DNA from: Pelecanus crispus
Taxonomy: Eukaryota; Chordata; Aves; Pelecaniformes; Pelecanidae
DNA: 64,000 nt
Direction of reading: 5' to 3'
NCBI RefSeq assembly: GCF_030463565.1
Contig: NC_134644.1
Coordinates: 97,646,765-97,710,764 of the forward strand
The number at the start of each line of letters is the position of its first letter. Within the stretch, counting starts at the first letter, position 1. Shown one piece after another: positions 36,976 to 50,035 of this stretch. Below the pieces are notes generated by a model. That model saw only the letters and a program-made list of their open reading frames with translations. It searched no databases and was not told the DNA's origin. Both the position numbers and the translations under genes were made by a program.

Positions 36976-37575
36976 AAAATCACAGAAAAGATTAAGTTGA
37001 AAGCCTAGCGCAACCTCCCCCTCCAAGCAGGGCTAATTTCAAAGCCAGACCAAGCTGCCCAAGGCTTTGCCTGGCTGAGTTCTGAGAACCTCCAGGCATG
37101 GAGATTCCTCGACCTCTCTGGGCAACCTCTTCCACTGCTTAACTGCTCCCATTTTGAGGAATTTCCTCCTTATTCAATTTTTATTTCCTTTACAGCAGCC
37201 GGTGACGGCTGCCTCTTGTCCTTTCACTGAGGAGTGAGACATCCCTGAGAAGCCTCATAGTCCTCCCTCTGTTTAGGGAAAGACTGCAATTGGGTCCCTC
37301 CTTACCCACATTGCTTTTGCAAGGCGAACAACCTTGTTGCCTCCTTTCCCCCTCATGCCTCGTGTGCTCCAGTGCCTCAGCCCTCTTGGTGGCTCTCCTC
37401 TCGACCCTCTCCAGTTTGCCAATCTCTCTCTTGAATTGGGGGCCCAAGACTGGGCATGGTACTACAGCACGGCCTCACAGCGGCCGAGCAGGGGGAGCAA
37501 TCACCTCCTTGATTGCAATGGGCAGCACATCACACTATCCTTCCAGCTTTCACTCCTTTGGCTCAGCAAGACCCC
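36976..37575 (-). mobile_element. CR1 LINE fragment, old
   Basis: The plus strand starts aaatcacagaaaagattaag and continues with aacctccccctccaagcagg, tctctgggcaacctcttcca, ccctctccagtttgccaatc and ggcccaagactgggcatggt. These are the reverse complement of CR1 3' regions. It is more diverged than the copy at 18731. Short open frames inside it are by-products of the repeat. Same orientation as COBL. Confidence 0.85.
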
Positions 37576-38697
37576 TGAGCAGCAGTCCTGCTGGCCAGCT
37601 TATGAAATGTCCCATTATCTCTTCTACGTGCACTCTTTCCAACTATTAAAAATTTTGTGTGTTTGTGTGGCAAAGGTAAATCTCAATGCAATGCACAGAA
37701 TATAGTATCTTTGGCTGAAGTGAAAGACTGAGAGAATACTGACTTGCAAGAGGGGGTGTGTCATTTAATGACCTGTGGTCATTCTTCTATTTGACTAAAA
37801 GACCAGAAAAAGTCCAAACTATTTTTTGCTGATTAGGATTGTTCTTACAGGGCTTTGCTTTGATGTCTTTGCTCAACATTATGTAACTTCTTCCCTGCCC
37901 CACCCCCGCCAACGTGCATGTGTGTTTTCCTAACCAGTTTAGATCCTGCATTTTGAGGAAAGTTGGGATTGCTTAGTTATCATACAAGGCCCAATCTAAG
38001 TCTACTTAAATTAAGGGGTTGCTTTATTGGATCAGGTCTGGAATGTTAATTGCAGTTACTATACTAGCCTATCTAATCCTCCAAATAAAGACTGCATCAG
38101 GACCTAAGAAACTGTAAAAGGACAAATCATGAGAAAAATGTATTGTTGAGCAAGTATCTAAATGAGGCTTGATCTTGTCCCCATTGATCTTGATGGATAA
38201 AGAAAACCCTTGAGATCATTCCAATAGGTTAAATACTGACTTTGGCTTAATTTATCCCTAATTTATCGCCCACTGCATGATCCAAGATAAGTTTTCCCTC
38301 AGAAATGTGTGCAAGGAAATAACTAGGTCATGATACATACTCTTATGAAGGGGCTACAGATTAGCAGCTGAATGGAGAGAGACCAGAAAGCACAGACTTT
38401 GTGTCAACTGAGAATTCAGAGGAATTTCTGGCCCCTGTCCCATGACTGCAGCATCACACAGAGCGGATCCCTGTCAGTATTACCAGGCCACCCTCCTTGC
38501 TGGAGGCACAGCTTTCTATTTGGCTAGTTTATATTTGCAAAGTCCTATAAATTTTGGGTTCCCTTTGCAGCCCTGCCACCAACTATGTGAGTTTTGGCAA
38601 ACAAACAGTGTCAGAGTCACTTGTGCCCGAAGGCAGTTTCCAGTTAAATTCCACATTCTCGTATTTTCTTGCAAAAACTGCAGGAAAATGTTTATGC

Positions 38698-38728
38698 AAA
38701 AAAAAAAAAAAGAAAAAGAAAAAGAAAG
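38698..38728 (+). repeat. A-rich/(GAAAAA)n run
   Basis: Fourteen A followed by gaaaaagaaaaagaaag are seen directly. Confidence 0.9.
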
Positions 38729-38749
38729 TATGCTGAAACCGCAGCCCGG

Positions 38750-38768
38750 CCCCCCCCCCTCCCCCCCC
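38750..38768 (+). repeat. poly(C) run with one T
   Basis: There are nineteen bases of C interrupted by a single T at 38760, 20 bases after the A-rich run. Length here is prone to sequencing error. Confidence 0.85.
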
Positions 38769-39290
38769 AAGATACAACGCCAGTGGAGGTTAGCATTAGG
38801 TGAACATATATATGCATGTACACACCTACAAACCAATCCCCAAATTTCACTGAATACAATCCTTTTCCACCTGGCTTTCGTTGGCTTGGATTTTTCCATT
38901 TTATGAATTTTCCATTTCATGACCTGCATGTCATTCTTCTAGGTCAATACACAGTAACATTTTAAGCACTTCATATGCTATCAGAACTACAAAATAAACC
39001 AAACTGTAACAAAATTATTTCAGACTTCTTGGAGAAATCAACTCTGGAGGGCAGCGGTCTTTTGCAAGAAATGTAACTACAAGTTCAAACAGAAAAGTGA
39101 CCTTTGCCTGTTGCTACAAGTTTGTCACTGGAAGGGATTTGGCAGTGAGCTTTTCACTGGGAGGAGTCACTTGGCATTGGTACTGGTTTATGAAAGAGCA
39201 GAAGAAAGTAGAAGTTGGTTTTCTTAAATGACTCCCTACAAGAAGGACACGCAAGATATTTTCCAAGAGCTGGCTGCAAATAATTTTTAC

Positions 39291-39603
39291 CTCTGTGGAG
39301 CACTGGCAGATCCCACGCTATCGCAGCAGGCATTCCTTACAGGGCACATCTCTGTGCCATACATTGCATCCGCCTCAGCTGAGTCCATGTAGCCATTGAC
39401 TAGCTTGATGTCTCTCAACTTCATACTGTCATTTTGTGAATCCAAAGATACAATGTCAGATGGGGAGCTCACAACACCCGAGTCTTCCATGGTGTCCTCA
39501 GATGCAAAACAGCTGCTTTCTGATGCCGTTTCTTCCACTTCTGATAGCTCCAGAGCCATGTCATCCACTACATAAACATTATCATGTGTAGGCAGCAGGC
39601 TCT
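39291..39603 (-). CDS. COBL: COBL exon with acidic/serine-rich conserved segment
   Basis: This exon of 313 bp encodes a strongly acidic, serine-rich segment. It runs through DNVYVVDDMALELSEVEET, then ESSCFASEDTMEDSGVV and SSPSDIVSLDSQND, and ends near SASAPQ. I recognise the ALELSE/ASEDT/EDSGV/SPSDIVSLDSQ pattern as characteristic of the COBL central region. The acceptor is tatttcatttag at 39604 and the donor is CAGAG|GTAAAAA at 39290. It enters with two bases and leaves with two (AG), which the following exon completes to Ser or Arg depending on its NAGNAG choice. It lies alone between introns of 22.9 kb and 12.6 kb. The density of Ser/Thr next to Asp/Glu suggests casein-kinase-2-type phosphorylation, which is an inference. 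Confidence 0.93.
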
Positions 39604-40682
39604 CTAAATGAAATATAGCAAGGAAAGTTAGCTGAAAGTCATCAGTACGTAAATCAAACACAGAGTGTTATTCCTTTGTAATTTAAAAGAAACACATGAA
39701 ATACATTAGAAATAGTAGGATGGAGCTCAATATTTCTATATAGGATAAAGATGATTTGAAAACTAAAAAATTTTGTCCTTCTTTGCTTTTAGAAAGGTGG
39801 TTTGCTATGCCTGTCCTGCAGAGTTTGGGTTTTATAAATTTCATAGCAAATCAGTTTCCTTCTATGCAGAAACAACTTTCCAGGGGCAGTTTATTGGGGA
39901 ATTAGACCACAGTTTAAATGATGTGGTGCAAGAAATCACTCCTGTTATTGCTTCTGACAACATAATCTCATTATTCCTCTTCCATGCTGCCAAACAGATC
40001 ATGACATTTCCAATAAGAAGTCTATACACAGGTGAAAATGGGCAGCGTTTCCCAATCAGGACACTGAATTGGTAAACTAGATCTACTGCTGGACCACTGG
40101 GTGTCACTTTATTTTACCACCCTTCAATTTCCTATGTGTTAAGTGGAAGAATAACAATTGTCTCTTTTTCAAAGCACACAAAACCTACTAATAAGTGTAC
40201 AGAAAAGTAGACACTACTATGCTTAAAGCAGAATCTTTTCCAATGTTTATTCATTTATAAAGGAGATCAAGGGATATGCCCTTTGCATATTTAACTCTAT
40301 TAAATAAATTGGCAAATTTTGAGAGAAGATTAGACACAGTACAATTTTTTGTACGCTGTTTTAGTTTGGTTCCTATGAGCTACTTGGGTTTTCATTTGTT
40401 TTGGTTTTTTTTTTGGTGAAAAATACAATTTTGTATTTCCCTTAAGAAATGTACAACTCTAGACTTCATCTTGCAATTATGCCATTAAAGGGGAACTCCC
40501 AACAAGGTCAATAATTTCAATGACTGAAATTATTGAGTGACTAAAGACAGAATCAAGCCCAAACACACTCCTTCTGATCAAAAGGAATCAATAAAGACTA
40601 ATCTAAATGTTAATTTAGAATTATAAGTGTGCTCCATTCTCTTCTTCAACCTCAGTAACCAAAAGGAAGATTAAACAGTAGT

Positions 40683-40800
40683 TTATGGTCTGATCCTGCA
40701 GACACTTGTGGTAGATGTTAATTATATGAGAAGTCTCAGGTCTACAAGCGTGACTAAGATTAAACATACACTTAACTGTCTTCTAGGGTCAGAACCTACA
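40683..40800. repeat. palindromic MITE-like relic
   Basis: It starts ggtctgatcctgcagacact and ends with gtcttctagggtcagaacct, whose reverse complement has the same pattern. The inner arms (gatgttaat and attaaacat) also pair. This fits the old amniote repeat of the form 'gatcctgcaaacacttatgcacatgagtaa…' with its mirror. It is strongly diverged. Confidence 0.55.
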
Positions 40801-43800
40801 ACTTTTTGAAGCATACATGAAGCTACAGGTCAATAAAAATGATCAATGGAGAGAAATGCTTCTGTATTATGCTGTATACACAAAAGTATTTTAAGTGAGA
40901 GAACCGAAAATAACTTTGTTAAAAAATGTCATAGAAATAATTTTATAAGGGTATAGCTTAACAGTGAAGCTTTGAGTAAAACTAAAATAAAAATCAAACC
41001 AACATTCTCCTTGACTGAGGTTACAAGATGCCATTAAGTACTGAAATTGATTTCTGACAGCAGAAGCAATAAAATTTAGAGTGTTACAAATCATAATTAA
41101 AGTTGTAAGTGCTGTCAAGCATCGATATTAATGATGGAAGATGATCCAAAGACTCTATTGCGACTTTGGAAGTAATGTTACTTGATTTCTTTGACCTTAT
41201 TTTCTGTAACATTAGCTCTAGGTTCCAGATTTAATCCAAGAGACCGTTCCATCTAAAAATGGCAATTACAGGAACTAAGTATCTGTCACTGAATGGATTA
41301 GAGTATTCTCATGACAGAACTACAGTTAGGAAAACACTGACATGAAGGAGAAATATGAATGATTTGACATTAAACTCCAAATAATAAAACCCCACAAAAA
41401 TAGACAGTAAATGAACAGGTATGAATGAGTATATGGCCTGCTTGGCTTTCAAACAAAAATCCCAGTAACAGCCCACCACCAAAGCACTAGTAGAAACTAC
41501 AATATGTTAAAAACAGAACAAAGTAGGATAGCAAAGAAGTAAATTTAAAGAGTGGAAGTTGAAGAATGGAAGCACACGAGAAGATTTTGAAGTAATGCAC
41601 AATGCAGTATACCTCGATGCAAAGAGACCTATATATAACACAGGCCACATCTACTGTCACCAGGATGCCACAAGTGACCTCCACCCTGTAGCTGGCGCAG
41701 CAATTTATAACAAAGTACCCACTTCCAGCTCCTGACAGGAGGATAGCAGGCTTTTCCTCCCTAGCTGTCTCCCTCATTTCCTCATCCTCTTCTCGCCTGC
41801 CTGCAACTATTTCCTGCATCTTTCTGCTCAGGGATTTAGACCCTTTTGGTCACACAGCCCTACTTGCCTGCTGTAGTAACAACACTCGAGTCTCTCCCTG
41901 ATGTGATTCAGCAAGCTGCTCTACGGCAGGATCTCCATCTCCCAGCCCATTCTTCCCACATATTGACAACAAAATGAAACCCAATCTCTTATTGTCAGGG
42001 TCCACATGTGAATCGATCCCTATCTGTTACATCTGGATCTCGGCAGCTGAATCATCCAGTCCAGTGTAAAAACCTCCTCATTCAACAGCAGTTTTATCCT
42101 GAAGCACGGAACTACAGAAAGACATCTTCCTATTCAATGATTAAATTCCCTGTGCTCAAGCAAAACCAAAATGTCCCCCTTTCTTCAAGCCTATCAGTTT
42201 GTCAAAGCGCTTCCCTAATCTTTTATCTTCACCAAGAAGATCCATTAATTCTTAGCACAGTTAACACATGGCACTGAACAGAGTTGCTGGCTGAGGCAAA
42301 CCATTTTGATTGCCACTACTACTCATCTGAACACGAAAGCACACACATAAAACACAACTGCTACGGTTCTGTGTCATGTTAACAAGCTTGTTTCAGCTAA
42401 GAGCAGCACTAAACCACGCCTATTTTAAAGTTGAGCCATCCTTGGATGGATTAAGTAAGAATCTATTCTTCCTTCTACATGCTTGATTAAGTCTCCGCTG
42501 GTGCAAACTGAAGATGGATGGGCATTACTGCACAATGATACATGACATGAAAAAAGCCTACCTCAACTTTACTGAGTGGTCTGGACTCCAGGAGTCAGAA
42601 AATACCTTTTAAAACTTTCTAATTCTACACAGAGAACTGGGTAACATGCAGTCGTAGATGTGATTCTGCGTTGTGATTTTTGCGTATTTTTTCTCAGAGG
42701 GAGCACACGTGCAGAAAACCACCACACGCTAAGCACAGTGTGATCACAATGATGGCAGCTGAGGTTATTTGTTGGTCGAATAAAGAAAAATCTCAACATT
42801 TGTTTGTCTCTTCTCTGTCATGACACTAAGAAGATTTCAGTATGGGCTCTGATCTTCAAGACCTCATGTAGACACATCCAGGTTAAGACAGAATATTCAG
42901 CAAGTACTTTAGGATTGGACACACAAATAACAATTGCCACAGATAATACATTACTGAAACACTGCTGTACCTCAGAAGACTGTGTTTCCAAATACATAAC
43001 AATGCCAAGATCTTTTTTTCAGTTACATGTGACCCCATTCACTGGCTTCAGGGGGGGTGTGACATTGAAGGGGATGAAGAACTTGGCCCACGGTCTCCAA
43101 CTCATACTGAAATCTCCATGGGACATGTCACCCACAAGTGAAATTGGAGTGTCCCTCAATGCCCTGCACTGCTGCCTACCTACTCCTGCTCCAAGTTGCA
43201 GACTGTGCAAAGCCCAAGTGAGTGCCATTACCAGGGGTCTCCCTTGCTTAGCAGCAACAGCAGTGCTGTTGCTGCACAATTAGGTCAACCACAAGTTACA
43301 AAGGCGTTCTTGCAGGGGGGACTGGGACGTCTGTTTGCAAGAACGTTGCCCATGATCACCAAGAGAGAAAGAAGAGAGTAACTCATCAGTAAAGAATGTG
43401 AGCTTCTTGTTTAACACAAAAGATATCTCGTCGCTTTAATCTCAATAGGCTGTTAAGTAATTAGGAAAACACTGAACTCCAAGTTTAGAGGAGTCATATC
43501 TGCACTCGTGCATTTTTGATATCGCATATATGTACACATTACTCATACAGAATGCCAATGATGGGGAGACAGATAAATCTCACCTGGTTTAAATGCTAAT
43601 CAGCACTTTCAGAAATGAAGATTTAATTCAACAGGTGAAAACTACCATGGGTAAAATACTCACTTTGACTACTACTAAGAGAATAACCACCACCGACTTT
43701 GAATGAGATTAGAATCAGACCTAAGTGTTCAAGAGACGCATATCCCACCCAGACTTACAAAATCAGTCACTAAAGCCCAAGCCATCACTCCCTCTGAGTC

Positions 43801-44900
43801 CAATGGGCACAGGGCGTAAGTCTTGTCCGACTCTAACTGTTCGCTAAGTGCTGTGACCTTCTGGTTTTACAGCACTGCTGGTGGTTTACTGTCACATTCA
43901 ATAATGACAGAAACAGTATATCCAAAAGCATTTTTAAAGAGGAAACAGTTAATTTAACCCCTACATGGTGAATAATCTGAACTTCGTAATGGTTTTAGAG
44001 ATGCAGAGTTCCTCTAATTCCTCTGGGTTCTTGCTAAGAGGTTGGTAATTATTTTCCAATTTCTTTCATCACTTGTTCCACTGCCAAAAAACTTTCTTTT
44101 CATGGACTAAAATTGCTTTGCTGTAGTTCAAATGGTCTACTACAATGAAGCTGTAAAAAATATTACAAACTTCATGATGTTAAAGAATATTAATTCTTAT
44201 AATGATCCCCAAATTACAACATAATTATTTCACTGACAGTAAAACTTCTAGCAAGAGAAAGAAACACTACTCCAATTATTTGTACTGGCAGTAAAAAGTT
44301 AGACCATGACAAAAGACCAGTATAAAAAAGTGTACATTTTTTCATACACTTGGAAGAAGGCTAGTGGAAGAAATGGGAAAAGAAAACATTTATTATGGCA
44401 GTGATTAACAGCGATTATGAAAATGGACAAGACAGGATTAGCTTAAGAGTTTTCACACAGGTACAATGTGTTCTGGTTACATTTTACTCATTCTACTCAT
44501 CGATCAAGAACTTGTATGTAGAGATAGGTGTTAAAAACCATTCAGTGAGCAGTTAAAGCACAAGACAGAATGGGCGGACTTCTCTCTATTGCAATTAGGA
44601 CTGTTTTAATCCAATATGCTTCATAGCCTATTTCAGCCTACATGCATACTTTCATTTTTTTTAAATTAGAAGAAACCCAGGGAAAATAAATGATCACTGT
44701 TATACATTAACAATAGCATGGGGGAAGTGGGGGAACGGATCGAACTCTGAGGCACTCCTTCTCTCCCAGTTCCTTTAACTGCCCTGAAGAAACTGAAGGT
44801 GAGGCCAGGAAATGCTGAGGTGAGGAACCATGCTCTGCAGCTCCAGCCCTCCTGCAAAATGAAGATGTAGAGCAGCTTAATGTTGGCTCAGCTCGTTTAG

Positions 44901-45345
44901 GTCATAGAATCACAGAGTAAGTCAATCTGGAAAGAACTGCTGGAGGTCACCTAGTTCAACGTCCCCCTCAAAGCAAGGCTAACTTCCAGCTTAGACAGTC
45001 ACTCAGGATCTTGAGCAGCTGACTTTTGCAAATCTCCAAGATTGGAGACTTCACAGCCTCCCTGGGAAATGAGGAATCATTCCCTGGGCAATGTTTGATG
45101 CGTCTCCCCATAAAGAACATTTTTTTATGCCAAACTGAAATCTTTCTAGCTGCAACTTGTCACTGTTGTAGTCTTAGCCTTTTGCAGTGAATCTCAGAGA
45201 AGAGTCTGCCTCACTCTTCCTTTTCCTTCAGATGCAAGACAGCATTCAAATTCTCTTTACCCTTCCCTTCTGCAGGCTGAACAAGCCCTGTTGCCTCAGC
45301 ACTTTCATGTACATCTTCGATGCCTTCCGCCAGACTCTGCTGCCT
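44901..45345 (-). mobile_element. CR1 LINE fragment, old
   Basis: The plus strand starts gtcatagaatcacagagtaa and continues with tggaggtcacctagttcaac, ctccctgggaaatgaggaat and gcaggctgaacaagccctgt. These are the reverse complement of a CR1 3' end. It is diverged and truncated at its 5' end. Same orientation as COBL. Confidence 0.85.
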
Positions 45346-48300
45346 CTGCTCTGGTTTGTCACCATCTTGTTCCACAGAACTCAAACTGAACCCACTTTCG
45401 GACAATGGACACAGATGTGGCTTCGTGACAGACAAATAAAGGGGAGTAATCATTTCCCTTGATCTGCTGCTTATGCTCTTGCTAGTGCAACCCAGTCTGT
45501 GGTTAGTGCTTCATCACTGTAAGGGCACGTTGCTGACTCACGCAGTCCTGCATGTGACTCCCAGTTCTCACATAATGAGGTATTTTCAGTCTCCTTCCTA
45601 GTCTTATGCCCCACGCTCATGTTTTCCAAGAGGTTCTTTAATTGCAGTCATTCTACTGCACAAAACCTGCAAACAGAAGTAAATCCATTCCTTTACACGC
45701 TAGCCAATAACAAAAATTAAGACTCACAAAGGACGTCTCACCAGACATATCATTAGAAAGGTACATAGGGAGTATTATTAGATGCACCCTGTGAATCTTC
45801 AGCATTTCCACAGTCGATCCCAAGCTAATCACAGTTAACTCAGCTACCTAGACCTACTCTCCTATGGTTGAAAAATAAATGTCATGTGGGCTGATTTAAC
45901 CCGTCTTACCAATTTGAGGTAGTTAAGCACTTCCCTTGAGGTTAAACCTGTCTGCTGTTGATATCGGAACACAAAGGTATTGCAACTTTTACAAAAGCTT
46001 TTTTGGCAATGGTGTTTCCTACAGCAAAGGCAATACAAGGTACGATCAAGCCAGGGAGCGGGAACTGAAGAGTACCCCAGTCCCTCCATTGTTTTTTCCA
46101 TGTACAAGCAACTGTGAAGGTCTGTGCACTAATGTTTGATTTTCCTTTCAAACCTATGCTGAAAATTATTATAAATCTATCTCAAAACAGCACTAGGTAA
46201 GACTGCCTTCTGGCTCTTCAAAGACTCAGAGGAAACTACAACTTCAAGCAAATGTCTTGCTACCCTCTCCCATTTCAGACCTTTATTTTTACCACCTGCC
46301 AAACAAGCAAACAAAGAAAAATTTCTGAACTAATGCAATACAGATTTTCAGATGGGGGAAAATTAACATATTGGACTTTGTTATCCCCATTTCTTTCCCA
46401 CAATCCTTTCTTCAATGACTGAAAAAGCCTCTCTGACCTGTGCAAAGCCCATTTGACCTCAAATGCTGCTGCTATTGCTAACTGCTTTCCATCCTCCCCT
46501 TTTTGGCACTCTTTCGAACCTACTAGTTCCTTGCTTTTATAAAAGCCTTGTTTCGAGGCTCTCACAAGTCCATACCATAGCCAGTAACCAGCCTTCCTTA
46601 TTCAAATGGATCAGATGTCGCAAAAGCAACATGAAGAGCAAAATGCTCTTTGACAGAAGAAGGATCGTGTGTTAAAGTAGGTCTTTCCTTGATTACCTGG
46701 AGAACATTGCCACTTGGCTTGGAGAAGGATAGATTTTAAAAAATGAGTCAGTAGTGTGAGTTGTTAATTTCCTTTTATACACAATAAAGTATGATGGGGA
46801 GACTTCCACAACAGTTCCTGGTGTTCACTATCTGAAGATAATGGCAAGCTAGAATGACTCACAAGGTGCTTTCCTGGCTGTAGTTGGTCCTTTACTTAGG
46901 TGTGAGGAGAGGGGCAGTGTGCCTAATCCATGCAGTTCAACAAGACTACAAACAAGCAGACAATGTAGGTTAGAGGAGCAGGGTAACATGGAAATATATT
47001 TAAGGGTATATAATAGATAGCTTCAGACTTGCACTTCAAAAATCACCATGTATAACACTAGTAACATGCCATGATTGACCATGGAGCTCTTTGGAGGCCT
47101 TTGGGGGAAAGGAAAATCTAGATCTAAAACCAGAGACTGCCCAATATAATAAGCCTGGTGAAGAAATAAACCACTCTCCACATTTCACTGGGAATTATTA
47201 GTCTTAAGTGATAGATTTCGGCAATCTGCATCCTTTACAGAGGTGGTCGGCTTCCATTCAAGCACACTGCAGAATCTAAACAAATGGACTGTGAAGGTGA
47301 TTTTCATGAGCCATCTTAGAGAACACACTCTATAAAATTGCCTGAAAATCATATGCGGTGTTATGATTAAAACCAGAAATGATTAGTGCACCTATGCAAT
47401 AAAACAATGTTTTAAGGCCATTTGCTCAACTTTCCTTTTTAAACTTCACCATCTTTCCCCCTCGTGCACTCTGTTTTATCAATTCATTCTCTTCCTTAGT
47501 TTGTCTGTTAACAATTCCATAGAATCTCTACTACAGTTTCATATTTCTAGCATAATCCAGAGGAGAAAAACATAAAGCACTTTTGCATTGTAATTATACT
47601 TTCCTTCCCCAGAGACTAGCTGCCAGCAAACTCAGCAAAGAGACAAAAAAACCCAACCCTAAACCAAACACACATCCACATACATACACACACTCTTATG
47701 GGATTTAAGAGCTCTTTCCATAGTACAGAGACACCATTCCACTCACAGCTATGTATTTATTTCTGATTAAAAGTAATTTAAAAGTTAGGAAGTGTGGAAG
47801 AGAATCAGGTCAATCTGTAATAAGCTATCTGTTACTGAAGCCATTATGTATCACACACATAAACAATTTTGAACAGTTGTTTTCTGTTTATGGGGACAAA
47901 GTATAGTTGCCTTGAGCATATAAGCACTTGTATTGAGAACTGCTGCACAGATGACAAAAAATACTTTTAGTACCTTCCTAATAATGCAGACTTACTAGGC
48001 AGTAATGGCAACAAATACTGATTTTGTTTAATACCAAAAGCTAAGAGTGAACTCCAGGCTGGAGTGCTAGTTAACAAAATGGGATTTCATCACTCCTGTA
48101 GATTCTTTTCTTATCCATCCTCACAGCACCTCAGTCCATTCAGATCTGTGATGTCACCCTTCAGTTCCCCCATCAGTGCATCCATCATTTTCCCTTACAT
48201 CACCTTCTATCTTTGTATAGGATAGTATCTATAGTATCATCTGAAGTCAGACAGAGCCCTGAGAAAATTAAATGTTTCATGCACAAACCACCTGTCTAAC

Positions 48301-48762
48301 TTACAATTAGGACAGCACAAAATAACTCCATTTAATTGGCCAAAACATGCTTCAGCCAAACCACCAATAACGTAAATACCTTCACAGAAGATTTTCAGCG
48401 GCTAGCTCCAAATATAGATATGAAAACATTTTCATACACCTCTGTGCTATAAAGACACAAAGCTCTACTCTGACCTCTTTTGATGTGCATTAACTGACTC
48501 CTCTTGGACCAATGGAATACCTGCTTCCCTCTCCACAGTTCAAACAACAACAGGCTTTTCAATATACTTTGGCTGGTGGTTTACCTTGGCGATTATATTT
48601 CTAGAAATATTTTAACCTAGAAAAGCATGCTTCTTTTCTGAGTTTAGTTAGCTCTTAAGATGTCCAATGATGTCAATACAAGTATCTACCTGGAGAGACA
48701 CTGCTTGGAGTACCTGGACACTTCTCATCAGTAAGACATTTTGCCTTCTGAAACTGCCCAGT

Positions 48763-48985
48763 TGTCCTGGTTTCAGCTGGGATAGAGATAATTTTCTTCC
48801 TAGCAGCAGGCATAGTGCTGTGTTTTGGATTTAGTATGAGAAGAATGGTGATAACACGCTGATGTTTTAGTTGTTGGTAAGTACTGCTTATGCAGAGAAC
48901 AATTAACTGAGGACCAGAGTACACTAAGTATCTCCCTGAAGATCTTCTGTGATGCCCTCCACAGGGGTATTGTACCATTTTCAAA
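48763..48985 (+). mobile_element. endogenous retrovirus LTR fragment
   Basis: It begins TGTCCTGGTTTCAGCTGGG and continues gatagagataattttcttcc, gtgctgtgttttggatttag and gatgttttagttgttggtaa. I associate this string with a common bird ERV LTR (ERVL-like), which starts with the usual TG. No internal viral gene is seen on either side, so it is a solo or broken LTR. The right end is uncertain. Confidence 0.6.
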
Positions 48986-49749
48986 GGACGTTTCCTAGGC
49001 ACTCTGAAAACCAGACTCCGGTGCTGGGGTGAGCGTAAACCCAGGGCAGTGAGGCCAGGACAGTGCATGCCAAGCACACTGCCAGGCACCCTGGGGCTAT
49101 GCTCACAGCCAGAGCCACAGACACGCTGCAGAAGCCCATAAAGGCAATTGGTTGTATGAAAGGATGGCAAGAGAGAGACTTCTTTTCCAGTAACACAGAC
49201 ATAGCCAAGATATCACTGCATAGGGCAAGAATCAAATGCAGGGTATCATGAACTCCACTTCAGGCTCTAGCCATGAGGTTATCTTTTTCAGCAGTGCACA
49301 CTGAAGCTCTCCGTGGGAGCCTAGTAAGGAGAGGAATATTGGACAGGTGGGGAACAAAGTGCTCACAGAAGAGCTCTGCTGTCATGCCACCACTCCTCTT
49401 TGACAGCAGATGGACTAGATCAGATTATTTCAGATATAAGCAGAGATGGGAATACTTAAGTCAGAGCTGAATTTGGCCTGCTCTTTCATAGTCCTCTTGT
49501 GAAGTCAATTACCTCATCAATCGCGCTTTGCCCTGGGGCTCTCCTTCCCTATTAACTTGAAATACCTGGAGGAAGAAATGCAAACGTGCAAGTGTGGTTA
49601 ACTGGATGTTATGCACTGTACTGATTTGTGGATAGTAAAATGTTAATGGCAGTGTCACCTCTGGTGCTACGGTGAACAGTAGCCTGATGCAAGAAATGGG
49701 TCATCATCTGAACACCCACTTCGAATAAATTTTCCCCTTTCATATTTTG

Positions 49750-49835
49750 TGCTGTTAGTATCAGATCCTGCTTCCACTTCAGCAGTTGGGTTTTGCCACT
49801 GACTTCAATGGGAGTAGGATCAGACCGCTCACTGA
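49750..49835. repeat. palindromic repeat relic ('acttcaatgggagtaggatca')
   Basis: The blocks tatcagatcctgcttccact and actgacttcaatgggagtag are mirror halves of an old amniote repeat (gatcctgctcccattgaagtcaatgg… and its complement) around gttttgcc. It is diverged but recognisable. Confidence 0.55.
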
Positions 49836-49969
49836 TTAAAGTGCAAAGCTGCAGATATCTCCTGCATGGGATGAATCCCCACAGGGAAAATTTGTCTGCA
49901 TTTTTATTCATGTGAAGCATTTGAAGGCTTTCATTTACACAGTTCATTCAATAATAACGTGCATGCTGT

Positions 49970-50035
49970 ATAATGGGGTACCTGATTAAGCATGCTTAAG
50001 TGCTTTGCTGGAGCAGGGCCATTTCTAGAATTTGA
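49970..50035. repeat. half of a palindromic repeat relic
   Basis: The stretch gattaagcatgcttaagtgc followed by tttgctggagcagggcca matches one arm of the 'taagcatgtgcttaagtgctttcctgaatcggggcc' type repeat. It shares this pattern with the full palindrome at 15154-15268. Confidence 0.5.

Larger units (their letters stand above)
26690..39290 (-). other. COBL: COBL intron, 12.6 kb
   Basis: It holds a CR1 fragment (36976-37575), old SINE-like pieces (34545-35115), a CT-rich run (36123-36161), A-rich and C-rich runs (38698-38768) and a palindromic-repeat-like stretch near 38160-38280. No extra exon is recognised, and the exons on both sides join in phase. Confidence 0.85.

Noticed and set aside
37190..37705. 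Open frames on both strands of up to 123 codons
   Set aside because: They lie inside or beside the CR1 fragment at 36976-37575; the reading frames are by-products of the repeat, not a reverse-transcriptase remnant that I can recognise.
42804..43283. Plus-strand open frame of 159 codons in the large intron
   Set aside because: It has no domain, a mixed composition and no conserved look. The opposite strand is open over part of it too, so it is more likely chance.
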